64,000 nucleotides of DNA from Niastella yeongjuensis. GTDB taxonomy: Bacteria > Bacteroidota > Bacteroidia > Chitinophagales > Chitinophagaceae. This document shows positions 27,432 to 35,625 of this stretch, piece by piece (the first letter of the stretch is position 1; each line of letters opens with the position of its first letter). The stretch spans positions 62,001 through 126,000 of the forward strand of contig NZ_FOCZ01000002.1 in NCBI RefSeq assembly GCF_900110245.1. The letters are read 5' to 3'. Below the pieces are notes generated by a model, which saw only the letters and a program-made list of their open reading frames with translations, made no database searches and was not told the DNA's origin. The position numbers and the translations under genes are program-made.

Positions 27432-27893
27432 ATGGGTGTATATTATTTAAAGGCCGAACAGTTATTGCCGGTTGATCTGCAAACCGCCTGGGCGTTCTTT
27501 TCATCGCCCAATAACCTGGCATTGATCACTCCGCCGGAAATGGGTTTTATTACCCTCACTCCCATAACGGAAGGCCAGGAGATCTATACCGGAATGCTGA
27601 TCGATTACAAAGTGAAACCCCTGTTTGGCATTCCCCTGCACTGGCAAACCAGGATCAGGGAGGTGCAAAAGCCGCACCTGTTTACCGATATTCAGTTGAA
27701 GGGTCCTTATCGTTTATGGGAACATACCCACACCTTTACGCAAACCGATAAAGGCGTACTGATGAAGGATGAGGTAAAGTACGAGCTGCCGTTTGGTCCA
27801 ATAGGCAGCGTTGCCAATTCTCTGTTGGTACGTAAAAAGCTGGAGAATCTGTTCAGGTATCGTAAAGCCGCTATTGAGCGCATATTTAAATAG
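27432..27893 (+). CDS. SRPBCC-family protein (cyclase/dehydrase-like)
   Basis: A 153-residue START/Bet v1-like protein. It opens YYLKAEQLLPVDLQTAWAFFSSPNNLALITPPEMGF, the standard first strand and helices of the family, and continues with DYKVKPLFGIPLHWQTRI, PYRLWEHTHTFTQTDKGVLMKDEVKYELPFGPIG and a long C-terminal helix FRYRKAAIERIF. The fold binds hydrophobic ligands in a cavity; function is unknown. It starts five bases after the channel gene, so the two are probably co-transcribed. Confidence 0.85.
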   Translation: MGVYYLKAEQLLPVDLQTAWAFFSSPNNLALITPPEMGFITLTPITEGQEIYTGMLIDYKVKPLFGIPLHWQTRIREVQKPHLFTDIQLKGPYRLWEHTHTFTQTDKGVLMKDEVKYELPFGPIGSVANSLLVRKKLENLFRYRKAAIERIFK

Positions 27894-27898
27894 AAAAA

Positions 27899-27929
27899 GC
27901 CCCGGCGTAAAACACGCCGGGGCTTCTTT
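27899..27929. terminator. bidirectional terminator
   Basis: A GC-rich perfect ten-base stem GCCCCGGCGT (27899-27908) pairs with ACGCCGGGGC (27914-27923) over AAAAC, flanked by A5 on the left and TTCTTTT on the right. It lies between the convergent SRPBCC and L,D-transpeptidase genes and can terminate both. Confidence 0.9.
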
Positions 27930-27947
27930 TATCCGCTTCCTGACCTT

Positions 27948-29558
27948 TTAACGCTTCATGAGCAGGCCTGAAAGCTGTAAGTCTCTTTTATAAATATCTT
28001 CCCTGAAGTTCAGGTCGCCCTTTCTGTCTACCCAGGCTGTGAAATAGGTAATATACACCGGCATTGGGTTTTTAACCGCAACGAATTGTTCCTTTCCGCT
28101 GGCCATTGCTTTGGCGATCCGCTCTGGTGTCCAGGTTGAATCATCACGTAACATATAGTTGGCCAGAAATTTGGGATCGGCCACCCGTATACAACCATGG
28201 CTGAAGGCCCGTTTACTTTCCTGGAAAAGACTTTTTGAAGGCGTATCGTGCAGGTAAATGCTATGGCTGTTAGGGAACAGGAATTTTACCTGGCCTAAGG
28301 AATTCCAGGGACCGGGTTTTTGACGAACGTCGGGACCATTCCATTCCATGTGATTTTTTTCCAGGTAGTTCGGGTTCTTTTGAATGCCCGGTAATATTTC
28401 TTTTTTCAAAATACTGGCAGGCACATTCCAGTAAGGGCTGAAAACAACCTGGCTGATGGTGCCGGCAAAGATCACCGTTTTGTTTACATCCTTACCCACA
28501 ACTACGTTCATATTCCACAATAATGAATCATCATCATACGCATGCAGTACAAACTCAGGGATGTTTACAGCCAGGTACCGGCCGCGCACATCGGTTGGTA
28601 ACCAGCGGTTGCGTTCCATGTTAACCATTATTTTCTCTATCAGCTGTGGTACAGGAATATTCAATTCCCTTACCAGGCTGCCGCCGGCAATGCCATCCTC
28701 TGTCATACCGTGTCTTCTTTGAAAGCGTTTAACGGCTGTCAACAGCGTAGAGTCGTAGGTGGCGGAACCGGTATCGCTGGCATTAGTTAAATCACCCAGG
28801 AGAAAAAGCTTTTTGCGCAGTTTAACAATCTCAGGTGAGGTATCGCCGGGGCGAATGGGTTTATTAGCGGGCAGGCTGATAGTACTGTTATCAGCCGGTA
28901 GGGTCTTATATTTTTTGAGGTATTCTTTTAACAGGTTGTATTGGCGGTAAACGGGTTCTTTAACAGTGCCGGTGTTGCCCTGCTTAAGCACCGAATCGAG
29001 GAAGGCGCTGTAGGAAAGCTTTTTACGCGGCATCAGCCAGTCTACCTTTTGAGTAGTACTTTCTTCCAGGCCACCCCATACTTTTTGAGCAAAGAAAAAG
29101 TAGAGACCCGTTAACAGCAGCTCGGTTTCGCTTTTTTGTTCAAGGGTTTGGTTATTGCCGGCGTTTATAAGGCTATCGAGTGTGCGCCTGTAAGGCAGTG
29201 TCACAATCAGTCCTTCATCGGGCAGGTTTTCCAAACGAACGTACAGATGACTGGCTTGTTCAGTTAATCCGCTGTCGGTATACCAGGCAAAGGAATAGTT
29301 GCGACTGGTATAGAAAGTAGTGATATCATTTTTAAAGGTGCGCAGGGAGTCGTACCGGGCAAAGAAAGAATCGAGGCGATTGGCAGAAAAACGCAGGGAA
29401 CTTTGCTCACTGAAGTTACCGGCAATATCCCGGGCGGCATCCTGCACTACTTTATTGACGGAATCTTTTTTACGGTTGTCACCTGGTTTGGAACCAGATT
29501 CCCTGCATCCCCAAATACACAACAGGCAAAGGGCGGTGAAATAAATAGTTTTTTGCAT
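27948..29558 (-). CDS. L,D-transpeptidase of the YcbB type (lipoprotein)
   Basis: A 536-residue envelope enzyme that makes L,D-crosslinks in peptidoglycan or attaches proteins to it. Start ATG 29558 gives a lipoprotein signal (YFTALCLLCIWGC). After an N-terminal scaffold domain come a peptidoglycan-binding domain (SPEIVKLRKKLFLLGDL...VKRFQRRHGMTEDGIAG) and a YkuD catalytic domain with YLAVNIPEFVLHAYDDD, SIYLHDTP and the active-site SHGCIRVADP with nucleophilic Cys. The order and length match Bacteroidota YcbB homologues. An in-frame ATG nine codons earlier (29585) lacks a proper signal. Confidence 0.92.
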   Translation of the reverse strand: MQKTIYFTALCLLCIWGCRESGSKPGDNRKKDSVNKVVQDAARDIAGNFSEQSSLRFSANRLDSFFARYDSLRTFKNDITTFYTSRNYSFAWYTDSGLTEQASHLYVRLENLPDEGLIVTLPYRRTLDSLINAGNNQTLEQKSETELLLTGLYFFFAQKVWGGLEESTTQKVDWLMPRKKLSYSAFLDSVLKQGNTGTVKEPVYRQYNLLKEYLKKYKTLPADNSTISLPANKPIRPGDTSPEIVKLRKKLFLLGDLTNASDTGSATYDSTLLTAVKRFQRRHGMTEDGIAGGSLVRELNIPVPQLIEKIMVNMERNRWLPTDVRGRYLAVNIPEFVLHAYDDDSLLWNMNVVVGKDVNKTVIFAGTISQVVFSPYWNVPASILKKEILPGIQKNPNYLEKNHMEWNGPDVRQKPGPWNSLGQVKFLFPNSHSIYLHDTPSKSLFQESKRAFSHGCIRVADPKFLANYMLRDDSTWTPERIAKAMASGKEQFVAVKNPMPVYITYFTAWVDRKGDLNFREDIYKRDLQLSGLLMKR

Positions 29559-29973
29559 AAAGGCTACTCTAAGGGGGTAATGCACAATGAAAAAGGGGTT
29601 CAGGAATATGACTGGTGTGTGCTCCTCGCTTTGACTTTAACTGCCAGTTATACCCGTAAACCCCGCAATAAAATGTTCTGAATGTCTTTTGGAAGGCGAT
29701 TATATACGTTGCAATGGTCCTTAACAGTTAAATGCAGTAGCTATGGAGTTGCAATCGTATAGTTTCAATGTGACCTGAATTTTAGCCATTTCCTATGAGG
29801 AATAATGTAAAGGCCCTTGTTGATCCATCCTGTAAAGGGCCATTTTTGCGGCCAGAGAAATGAAGGAGAAATTGAAATAAAAGAAAGGTACTTACTAACC
29901 CGGTCTTTTACAGGATGTAAAACCATCCATGTTACCTGTAAAAGTTTTAATTCCTTCAATTCGCATATACGAA
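29559..29973. other. intergenic region with repeated CATCCTGTAAAAG elements and a stem-loop
   Basis: A 415-base gap without a convincing gene; short open frames on both strands have no protein-like character. It should hold the transpeptidase promoter near 29600 and the end of the SWIB transcript. A stem-loop at 29905-29944 pairs CTTTTACAGG with CCTGTAAAAG (ten bases) and contains an inner GGATG/CATCC pair (29913-29917 with 29925-29929). The same word occurs again as CATCCTGTAAAGG at 29826-29838. Because it lacks a U-tract in the SWIB direction it is an uncertain terminator. Confidence 0.5.
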
Positions 29974-30357
29974 CTACTTCACGTGTTTGTTTACCACTTT
30001 AGCCAGTTCAAACATTGAAATTTGATCTTTACCAAACAGAGGTTTCAACTTAGTGTCAGCATTGATCATTCTTCTGTTCTTGCTGTCTTGCAATTTGTTC
30101 TTTCTGATATATTCCCAGATCTTTTTAACGATCTCAGTTCTTGGTAAAGGTTTGCTACCTATAACTTCAGCTAAAACAGGGCTGGCATTGAGCGGAGCCA
30201 TGAACGCAGCGTTTGGTTTTCTGGCAGATTTCTTTTTAGCTGCCTTCTTTTTAGGAGCGGCTTTTTTTGCTACTTTCTTTGCTGCTTTTTTAGGAGCGGC
30301 TTTTTTCGCTACTTTTTTTACTGCTTTCTTAGCAGCTTTCTTAGCTGTTTTTGCCAT
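29974..30357 (-). CDS. SWIB/MDM2-domain protein with histone H1-like lysine/alanine tail
   Basis: A 127-residue basic protein. Residues 1-47 are almost entirely Lys, Ala and Pro in AKKxxKK/APKK repeats, like bacterial histone H1-like DNA-binding tails. Residues about 53-125 are a SWIB domain: MAPLNASPVLAEVIG, PRTEIVKKIWEYIRKNKLQD, RRMINADTKLKPLFG, ISMFELAKVVNKHVK. In eukaryotes SWIB occurs in chromatin remodellers; in bacteria it is found mainly in Chlamydiae and Bacteroidota with unknown role. It probably condenses or organises DNA. Confidence 0.93.
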   Translation of the reverse strand: MAKTAKKAAKKAVKKVAKKAAPKKAAKKVAKKAAPKKKAAKKKSARKPNAAFMAPLNASPVLAEVIGSKPLPRTEIVKKIWEYIRKNKLQDSKNRRMINADTKLKPLFGKDQISMFELAKVVNKHVK

Positions 30358-30432
30358 AGTGTTTTAAAATTTAAAAGTGAATAATGAAAGTTTTTGAATT
30401 ATAGTTTGAAAGTAAAACTCAGTGAATATACT

Positions 30433-30465
30433 CAAATTTATAAATAACAAAGAGAATTATCGCAA
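30433..30465 (-). promoter_or_regulatory. candidate promoter of the SWIB gene
   Basis: Read on the minus strand, ATTG at about 30466-30463 is followed after 22 bases by a perfect -7 element TAAATTTG (30440-30433). Transcription would begin roughly 70 bases before the SWIB start codon at 30357, leaving an A/T-rich leader. The -33 spacing is slightly longer than usual, so confidence is limited. Confidence 0.35.
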
Positions 30466-30600
30466 TATCCAGCTGTTAAAATCATTTGTTCCTCGCCTGT
30501 GCAGGCCCGTTTCCCCTGGTTAATTTAAGAAAGCTGCTGCAAACATAAGACTCCTTTTTTAAGAATACCCCCATTTTGACTGGTATTTATAAGAAATTTA

Positions 30601-30646
30601 TTTATGAAACCTTTGGGTTTCATTATATTTGCAACCTAAAGGTTTC
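30601..30646 (+). promoter_or_regulatory. promoter with two palindromic operators (ArsR-type gene)
   Basis: TTTA (30601-30604), 19 bases and TATATTTG (30624-30631) fit the Bacteroidota promoter consensus. The palindrome GAAACC-TTTG-GGTTTC (30606-30621) fills the spacer, and GCAACC-TAAA-GGTTTC (30631-30646) begins at the last base of the -7 element. The second is the inverted copy of the first with two substitutions; centres are 25 bases apart. The placement is that of autorepressor sites for the HTH regulator encoded at 30659. Confidence 0.65.
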
Positions 30647-30658
30647 CTATTTAAAACT

Positions 30659-30997
30659 ATGCGTAGAGACGTATTTCAGGCCATTGCCGACCCCACCCGC
30701 CGGGAGATCATCAACATGATCGCCCACCACCCGTTGAATGTAAATGCCGTGGCAGAGAACTTTGAAGTAAGCCGTACTGCCATCTATAAGCACATTAAAA
30801 TGCTTACGGAATGCGGCCTGGTAGTAATTACACAGTTTGGCCGGGAACGCTTCTGTGAGGCCCGACTGGAGCGGCTTACAGAGGTTATTGACTGGGCAGA
30901 ACAATACCGGAAAGTATGGACGGAACGCTTCGATAGCCTGGAGAATTCACTGGATGCAACCGATAGCCCCAAGAGAAAACCGGCCAGGAAGAAGTAG
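30659..30997 (+). CDS. ArsR-family winged-helix transcriptional regulator
   Basis: A 112-residue regulator opening MRRDVFQAIADPTRREIINMI, the signature of ArsR regulators that govern SRPBCC/AHSA1-type genes. The recognition region is NVNAVAENFEVSRTAIYKHIKMLTECGLV and the wing follows (ITQFGRERFCEARLERL). The metal-binding ELCVCDL motif of arsenic or zinc sensors is absent, so it is probably not a metal sensor. The C-terminus is Lys/Arg-rich. ATG 30659 is preferred over an in-frame ATG-less extension overlapping the operator. No AHSA1 partner gene follows; the downstream 200 bases are repeat-like, which is unusual for this subgroup. Confidence 0.88.
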   Translation: MRRDVFQAIADPTRREIINMIAHHPLNVNAVAENFEVSRTAIYKHIKMLTECGLVVITQFGRERFCEARLERLTEVIDWAEQYRKVWTERFDSLENSLDATDSPKRKPARKK

Positions 30998-31057
30998 TGG
31001 TTGTGGGTATGATAGCTTGTGTGTTTGGTTGACGCATTGGGGCCCCGAACTCTACAT

Positions 31058-31090
31058 GTGAGTGGTGAGTTGTCAGTGGTTAGTGGGTTC
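31058..31090. repeat. short GTGAGT/GTTAGT word-repeat tract
   Basis: The stretch around 31058-31090 is built from imperfect copies of a TGAGTGG/TTAGTGG word (GTGAGTGGTGAGTTG, CAGTGGTTAGTGGG). The rest of the 30998-31201 gap between the ArsR-type gene and the convergent GlxA gene shows no gene or clear terminator. The word type is the complement of the ACTCACTACTCAC tract inside the MoxR/VWA operon at 52957. Confidence 0.5.
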
Positions 31091-31201
31091 CCGAAAATGA
31101 GGATTCAAAACAATTGGCGGGCATTCTCTCTCTATTGCACGCTATTCACAATTTACTAACAACTCCCCTTTATCAACTCTGTGAACCTGCAACTGGGCCC
31201 C

Positions 31202-32188
31202 CTAATCCATTACCAAAAGTTCCTTATTGTACTTATTGCGATACTCTATAGGAGAGAGCCCTGTTATCTTCTTAAAAATGCTCCGGAAAGCCTTCACGTC
31301 ACTATAACCCACATCATACATTACCTCGTACACATTCTTCTGTCCCGTCTCCAGGTCCTTCTTCGCAGCCTCTATTTTAACCCGTTGAATGTATTCCGTT
31401 ACCGTATTACAGGTGGCTTTCTTAAACCGGCGTTCCAGGCTGCGGCGGCCCAGGGCAAAGGTTTCGGCGATCCGGTCAACTGTTATTTTCTCCTCGAAAT
31501 TCTTTTCAATATACTCCTGGGCTTTTTTCACGGTTTCATCTTCATGGGCTTTTTGCCCCTGAAAAATGATAAACGGTGATTGCAGCGTACGATCGATATC
31601 TATCATAAACGCCTTGGCAATAAGAATAGCAATATCCCGGCCAGCGTATTTTTCTATCATATATACCAGCAGGTTCAAATAGGAATAAGCGCCTCCGCTG
31701 GTATAAATGCCATCCCCATCGGTAATGATCTTATCGTCTACCAGTTCCACATCGGGATACAGTCCCCTGAATTCATTGGCGAAACGCCAATGAGTGGCGC
31801 ACTGCTTTCCCTTTAACAAACCGGTAGCTGCCAGAAAGAAGGACCCGATACAAAGACTGGCTACCTCGGCACCTTTGTTGAATTGATGCAGGATCCAGGG
31901 AATCAATGCCTGGTTGGCCTCTACTATTTGTACAAACTGGCCATGTATGGCGGGAATAATGATCAGGTCGGTTTTGGCAACATCCGTATACAAACAATCA
32001 GGTTTGATAGTAAACAGCCCTTCGCGCTGACTGGTTTCCTTCGATAATCCAACCATTTGAATATCAAACAAAGGAGCCTTGCCCATGCTGGTACGCAGGT
32101 TGTTTACCTCAGAAAAGATCTGGTGGGTGCCTTCTATATTCACCAGGCTGGTATGCCCTTTCGGGATCAGAATGGAAACATGTTTCAT
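31202..32188 (-). CDS. GlxA-family AraC-type transcriptional regulator
   Basis: A 328-residue regulator with an N-terminal DJ-1/PfpI-like domain (about 1-195) and a C-terminal AraC helix-turn-helix domain (about 220-320). The first contains DLIIIPAIHG and ASLCIGSFFLAATGLLKGKQCATHW, the nucleophile-elbow region with Cys, usually non-catalytic in regulators. The second has the two HTHs: ITVDRIAETFALGRRSLERRFKKATCNTVTEYIQRVKIEAAK and VYEVMYDVGYSDVKAFRSIFKKITGLSPIEYRNKY. It probably senses a small metabolite; targets are not evident. It is convergent with the ArsR gene. Confidence 0.92.
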   Translation of the reverse strand: MKHVSILIPKGHTSLVNIEGTHQIFSEVNNLRTSMGKAPLFDIQMVGLSKETSQREGLFTIKPDCLYTDVAKTDLIIIPAIHGQFVQIVEANQALIPWILHQFNKGAEVASLCIGSFFLAATGLLKGKQCATHWRFANEFRGLYPDVELVDDKIITDGDGIYTSGGAYSYLNLLVYMIEKYAGRDIAILIAKAFMIDIDRTLQSPFIIFQGQKAHEDETVKKAQEYIEKNFEEKITVDRIAETFALGRRSLERRFKKATCNTVTEYIQRVKIEAAKKDLETGQKNVYEVMYDVGYSDVKAFRSIFKKITGLSPIEYRNKYNKELLVMD

Positions 32189-32452
32189 GCTGTAAATTTT
32201 TGTTTTTTTCCGGCCCCATGAACAGTAGTTCCGACAAACTAGGATTTTACTATGATAAAGGGTGAAAAGTTAAGGACATAGTAACGGCGTTTTATGGTAG
32301 CTTTCCCCTTTATAAAGATAAAAAACAATTGTCGCATTCAGCCCCTTAATTGGTCGCTTTTACACCCTTTTGAAGTTAACAGGTGAATGTACATTTGAAT
32401 ACGATTGCAGCAGGCAGTTAGTGATACCAATGCGAAACAAAAAGTAAGCACT

Positions 32453-32662
32453 ATGATCGAGGTTTTTAAAACCAATGTACAGGAGTTTTCAGAAGCCCAA
32501 AAGCTGGTGGCTCTACTACTTAGGCATTTCCCCAACAGCAAGATCAACTTCGATCTCGATGATTGCGATAAAGTGCTGCGGGTAGAAGGCAATAACCTTC
32601 GAATAGAAAAAGTAATGACCCTGGTTACGGAAAAAGGCTTCCTGTGCAAAGTGCTTGATTAA
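32453..32662 (+). CDS. small hypothetical protein (HMA-like fold without cysteines)
   Basis: A 69-residue protein, MIEVFKTNVQ to KGFLCKVLD, with an alternating beta-alpha-beta pattern: strand, helix QKLVALLLRHF, strand KINFDLDDCDKVLRVEG, helix IEKVMTLVTEKGF. This resembles heavy-metal-associated ferredoxin-like domains but lacks the CxxC metal site, as in small proteins common in Bacteroidota. ATG 32453 is preferred over an upstream frame start at 32405, which precedes no signal. It stands alone, between the divergent GlxA gene and the VOC gene. Confidence 0.65.
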   Translation: MIEVFKTNVQEFSEAQKLVALLLRHFPNSKINFDLDDCDKVLRVEGNNLRIEKVMTLVTEKGFLCKVLD

Positions 32663-32758
32663 GGTAAAAAAGTAATAAATAGTTATCACGCATAACCGTA
32701 TGTTTGTTTCCTGGAATAAGAACTTTATAATATTTCTAAACAATTAAAATAAAAGAAC

Positions 32759-33184
32759 ATGCCAGCATTGAATCCTTATTTGAACTTTAACAACAACACC
32801 GAGGAAGCATTCAACTTTTACAAATCAGTATTTGGCGGTGAGTTTGCCATGGTTATGCGTTTTAAAGACATCCCTAAGGAATACAAAGGACCAGATCATG
32901 AAGATAACAAGGTTATGCACATTTCACTTCCTATTACCGGCGGTGGCGTGTTAATGGGTAGCGATGTACCCGAATCAATGGGCGAGGTTGTTTTGGGAAA
33001 CAATATTCAACTCAGCCTGGCGCCTTCCAGCAGGGAAGAGGCCGATAAATTATTTAATGGTTTATCAGCTGGCGGTAAGGTAACGATGCCTATGTCCGAT
33101 GCTTTCTGGGGCGCCTATTTTGGCATGTGCGAAGATAAATTCGGCATTCGCTGGATGGTAAATTTTGACGCTAATTCAAGATAA
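32759..33184 (+). CDS. VOC-family (PhnB/glyoxalase-like) protein
   Basis: A 141-residue glyoxalase/bleomycin-resistance fold protein of the PhnB/3-demethylubiquinone-like type. It opens MPALNPYLNFNNNTEEAFNFYKSVFGGEFAMVMRFKDIP and ends FWGAYFGMCEDKFGIRWMVNFD, both hallmark segments. Such proteins are dimers that bind a metal and small ligands, but the exact activity is rarely known. The next gene (DinB) starts 33 bases later. Confidence 0.88.
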   Translation: MPALNPYLNFNNNTEEAFNFYKSVFGGEFAMVMRFKDIPKEYKGPDHEDNKVMHISLPITGGGVLMGSDVPESMGEVVLGNNIQLSLAPSSREEADKLFNGLSAGGKVTMPMSDAFWGAYFGMCEDKFGIRWMVNFDANSR

Positions 33185-33217
33185 TTACACCAACACGTAT
33201 TTATTAAACCTGGTTTT

Positions 33218-33724
33218 ATGAACACAGCAACAGAGCTATTGCAGGAATTTGAAGCGGCTACCGAAGGGTATCTGGATATTGTTTCTGGTTTAAACCAGGA
33301 CGAAATAAATACAGTTCCGTTTCTGGGCAGCTGGACGGCTGCCCAGGTTACGGAGCATCTTTGTAAGTCAGATAATGGCATGATAAACGCGTTGAACGGC
33401 CCGGTACATACAACCAACCGCCCGCCCGATGCAGGGGTAGGTAACTTACGCCATGTTTTTTTAGACTTCAGTACCAAACTGCAATCGCCCGAATTCATTA
33501 TTCCGGAAGAAAGGACCTACGATAAAGACACCTTGATATACTCGTTTAAGGCTGGCCGGGAACAAATCGGCGAAGCCATCAAATCTCTGGACCTCACCAG
33601 CTCCCTTCATATGCCTATCTTTGGGGAACCCACCCGTTTAGAGTTGATCTATTTTGTGATCTTTCATACCCAACGCCATATCAACCAGGTAAAACACATC
33701 AGTGAAAAACTGGCAGGCGTGTAG
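33218..33724 (+). CDS. DinB-family protein
   Basis: A 168-residue four-helix-bundle protein of the DinB/YfiT superfamily. The putative metal-binding His triad is visible as TEHLCKSD in helix 2 and HTQRHINQV in the last helix. Members use thiols such as bacillithiol in some bacteria or have unknown activity. It may be co-transcribed with the preceding VOC gene, and the aminotransferase gene begins 37 bases after its stop. Confidence 0.86.
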   Translation: MNTATELLQEFEAATEGYLDIVSGLNQDEINTVPFLGSWTAAQVTEHLCKSDNGMINALNGPVHTTNRPPDAGVGNLRHVFLDFSTKLQSPEFIIPEERTYDKDTLIYSFKAGREQIGEAIKSLDLTSSLHMPIFGEPTRLELIYFVIFHTQRHINQVKHISEKLAGV

Positions 33725-33761
33725 GAAAACAGGTATTTTAGCAGGACCAAACCGCCTGCCT

Positions 33762-34871
33762 ATGCTTTACAAAAGAATGCCTATTGAAAAGGAGTCGCCC
33801 GAAGAAAGGGGGTATAACAGCATCCTGTTCAACCTGGCCGAAAGCTCTGTTGCCGACCTCACATTGGGCGAACTGAATATTCAGCTGAACGAGTTGAAGC
33901 TGGAATACATTCCCCATCGGGGTAATACACAACTTCGGCAAATGCTGGCGACAGAAGCAGGTGGTTTACACCCCGATCAGGTACTGCTTACCAATGGGGC
34001 ATGTGGTGCCTTGTTTATAATAAATACAGCGTTGCTTACTTCAGCCGATCACCTGATAGTGGTACGGCCCAATTACGCGACTAATATAGAAGTGCCGCTA
34101 ACCATAGGGTGTGCCATCAGTTATATCGACCTGCAATTGGAAGAAAGCTGGCGCGTGAATCTGAAGGCCATTGAAGCGGCCGTAACACCAGCTACAAAAC
34201 TCATAAGCATTACTACCCCGCACAACCCTACCGGCACGGTTATGACGCAGGCCGAATTACAGGCACTGATCACACTGGCTGAAAAAAAGAAAATCTACCT
34301 GCTGGTTGATGAAACTTATCGCGACACCTGTTTTGCGACGCCATACCCGGTGGTGGCATCCACGAGCGAATGGGTCATCAGTGTATCCTCCCTGTCAAAA
34401 GCATTTGGGTTGCCGGGGTTACGGATCGGTTGGCTTATTACCCGCAATGAGCATTTGATGGAACAGTTTCTGGCAGCAAAAGAAATGATCTATATTAGTA
34501 ATGCTGCCCTCGATGAAGAAGTGGCTACGCAGTTTTACAGGCAGAAAGAAAAGTTTGCTACGGTCATTAACCAAAAGGCAATGGAAAACTTTCAGGTATT
34601 ACGTGCCTGGCTGCAACAGGAACCTGCCTTTGAGTATGTATTGCCAGCAGGCGGTGTGGTGTGTTTTCCGCGGTTTGCAAATCCCGATACTATTGATATT
34701 CCCGGTTTTTATGAAACCCTTGTTCAGAAATACAAGACCATGGTAGGTGCCGGTCATTGGTTCGCCATGCCCGATTCATATATGCGCATAGGTTTTGGCT
34801 GGTTGGGTAAAACCGCCTTTCAGCAGGCACTTGAGCATGTTAGTGCGGCCATTGCAGAAAATAAGCGGTAG
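33762..34871 (+). CDS. PLP-dependent class I/II aminotransferase
   Basis: A 369-residue fold-type I PLP enzyme. It contains IPHRGNTQLRQMLATEAGG, LLTNGACGALFIINTALL, VRPNYATNIEVP, ITTPHNPTGTVM (the NPTG substrate-loop), LLVDETYRDTCF (PLP-contacting Asp) and VSSLSKAFGLPGLRIGWL with the Schiff-base Lys. The family transaminates amino acids; the subgroup resembles capreomycidine-synthase-like and other small-molecule aminotransferases, so the substrate is open. The frame extends upstream into the DinB gene; I chose ATG 33762, with ATG 33777 as an alternative. Confidence 0.87.
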   Translation: MLYKRMPIEKESPEERGYNSILFNLAESSVADLTLGELNIQLNELKLEYIPHRGNTQLRQMLATEAGGLHPDQVLLTNGACGALFIINTALLTSADHLIVVRPNYATNIEVPLTIGCAISYIDLQLEESWRVNLKAIEAAVTPATKLISITTPHNPTGTVMTQAELQALITLAEKKKIYLLVDETYRDTCFATPYPVVASTSEWVISVSSLSKAFGLPGLRIGWLITRNEHLMEQFLAAKEMIYISNAALDEEVATQFYRQKEKFATVINQKAMENFQVLRAWLQQEPAFEYVLPAGGVVCFPRFANPDTIDIPGFYETLVQKYKTMVGAGHWFAMPDSYMRIGFGWLGKTAFQQALEHVSAAIAENKR

Positions 34872-35567
34872 TTATTTCAGCACCAATACCCCAAATGCAG
34901 ATGGAATATGAAAATCGGGTTGTGTGGCAGTTGGTTTTACCCAGCTGATCCAGTGAAAGGAATTATAACCGCCCTGTGTTGTTTTCCTTTCTGCCCTGAA
35001 CAAACCAGCCAGCAATCGCTGGTTGTGTAAAAGCCCCAGTTCGTTGAGTGAGGATATACTGATTGCCATTTCAACCATATAGCCGGTATGGGTAGCAGAC
35101 GTTTTAATGATACATTGTTGAGCGGGCCACGACCAGTCATAATCCATTTTACGGTAAAACGACGCCCGGTAATCGAGCGTTCTTCCGGCAGCATCCATTT
35201 CGAGGCAATAATAGTAAGGTAATAAAGAAGTATCACGAGCCATAAAGAGCTCTACCCGGTCTGAGGCGCCGGCGTCTATCTTATTATTTTTTATCACCGG
35301 AGTAATGATGGAATCGTCAGTTACCTGGTACAAACAATACAGCCAGTGCCCGTCCCAGAGGGCCGCAAACGAAGTGGCGGGCGCCCTTTCCGTTTCCCAT
35401 GGATAGGTAAAGTCTGTTAACGCCGTCGCATTTTCCCAGGCTTTGCCATCACCCCTGCCCGTTATTTGCAGCCTGTTTTCAGGTATTCTCTTTACTGTAT
35501 ACGTTTGCGCATCCGCCTGTATAAAATTCACGAATAACGCGAAGGCGGTAATAACAGATAGTTTCAT
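34872..35567 (-). CDS. secreted carbohydrate-binding (CBM9-like) protein
   Basis: A 231-residue protein with a signal peptide (SVITAFALFVNFIQADAQ) and one CBM9-like beta-sandwich. Typical features are GDGKAWENATALTDFTYPW (the opening loop), FAALWDGHWLYCLYQVTDDSI, DRVELFMARD, YYCLEMDAAGRTLDYRASFYR, GYMVEMAISISSL and the closing WVKPTATQPDFHIPSAFGVLVL. These domains bind sugar chain ends or occur as stand-alone periplasmic proteins. The gene lies 58 bases downstream of the sorbosone-dehydrogenase-like gene on the same strand, so they form a pair. ATG 35567 is chosen because upstream codons overlap that gene's stop region. Confidence 0.82.
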   Translation of the reverse strand: MKLSVITAFALFVNFIQADAQTYTVKRIPENRLQITGRGDGKAWENATALTDFTYPWETERAPATSFAALWDGHWLYCLYQVTDDSIITPVIKNNKIDAGASDRVELFMARDTSLLPYYYCLEMDAAGRTLDYRASFYRKMDYDWSWPAQQCIIKTSATHTGYMVEMAISISSLNELGLLHNQRLLAGLFRAERKTTQGGYNSFHWISWVKPTATQPDFHIPSAFGVLVLK

Positions 35568-35625
35568 AGCTTGAAGTGTTTTGAGGGCTGCCCTATATTG
35601 CTTACAGCTTACGCTTATAGCAGCG

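Noticed and set aside
29765-30002. Two 60-codon frames in the gap between SWIB and L,D-transpeptidase
   Set aside because: Overlap each other on opposite strands and the stem-loop; no start signal or recognisable domain.
30659-30997. ArsR-type gene as a metal sensor
   Set aside because: The cysteine motif ELCVCDL is missing; the protein fits the non-metal AHSA1-linked subgroup better.
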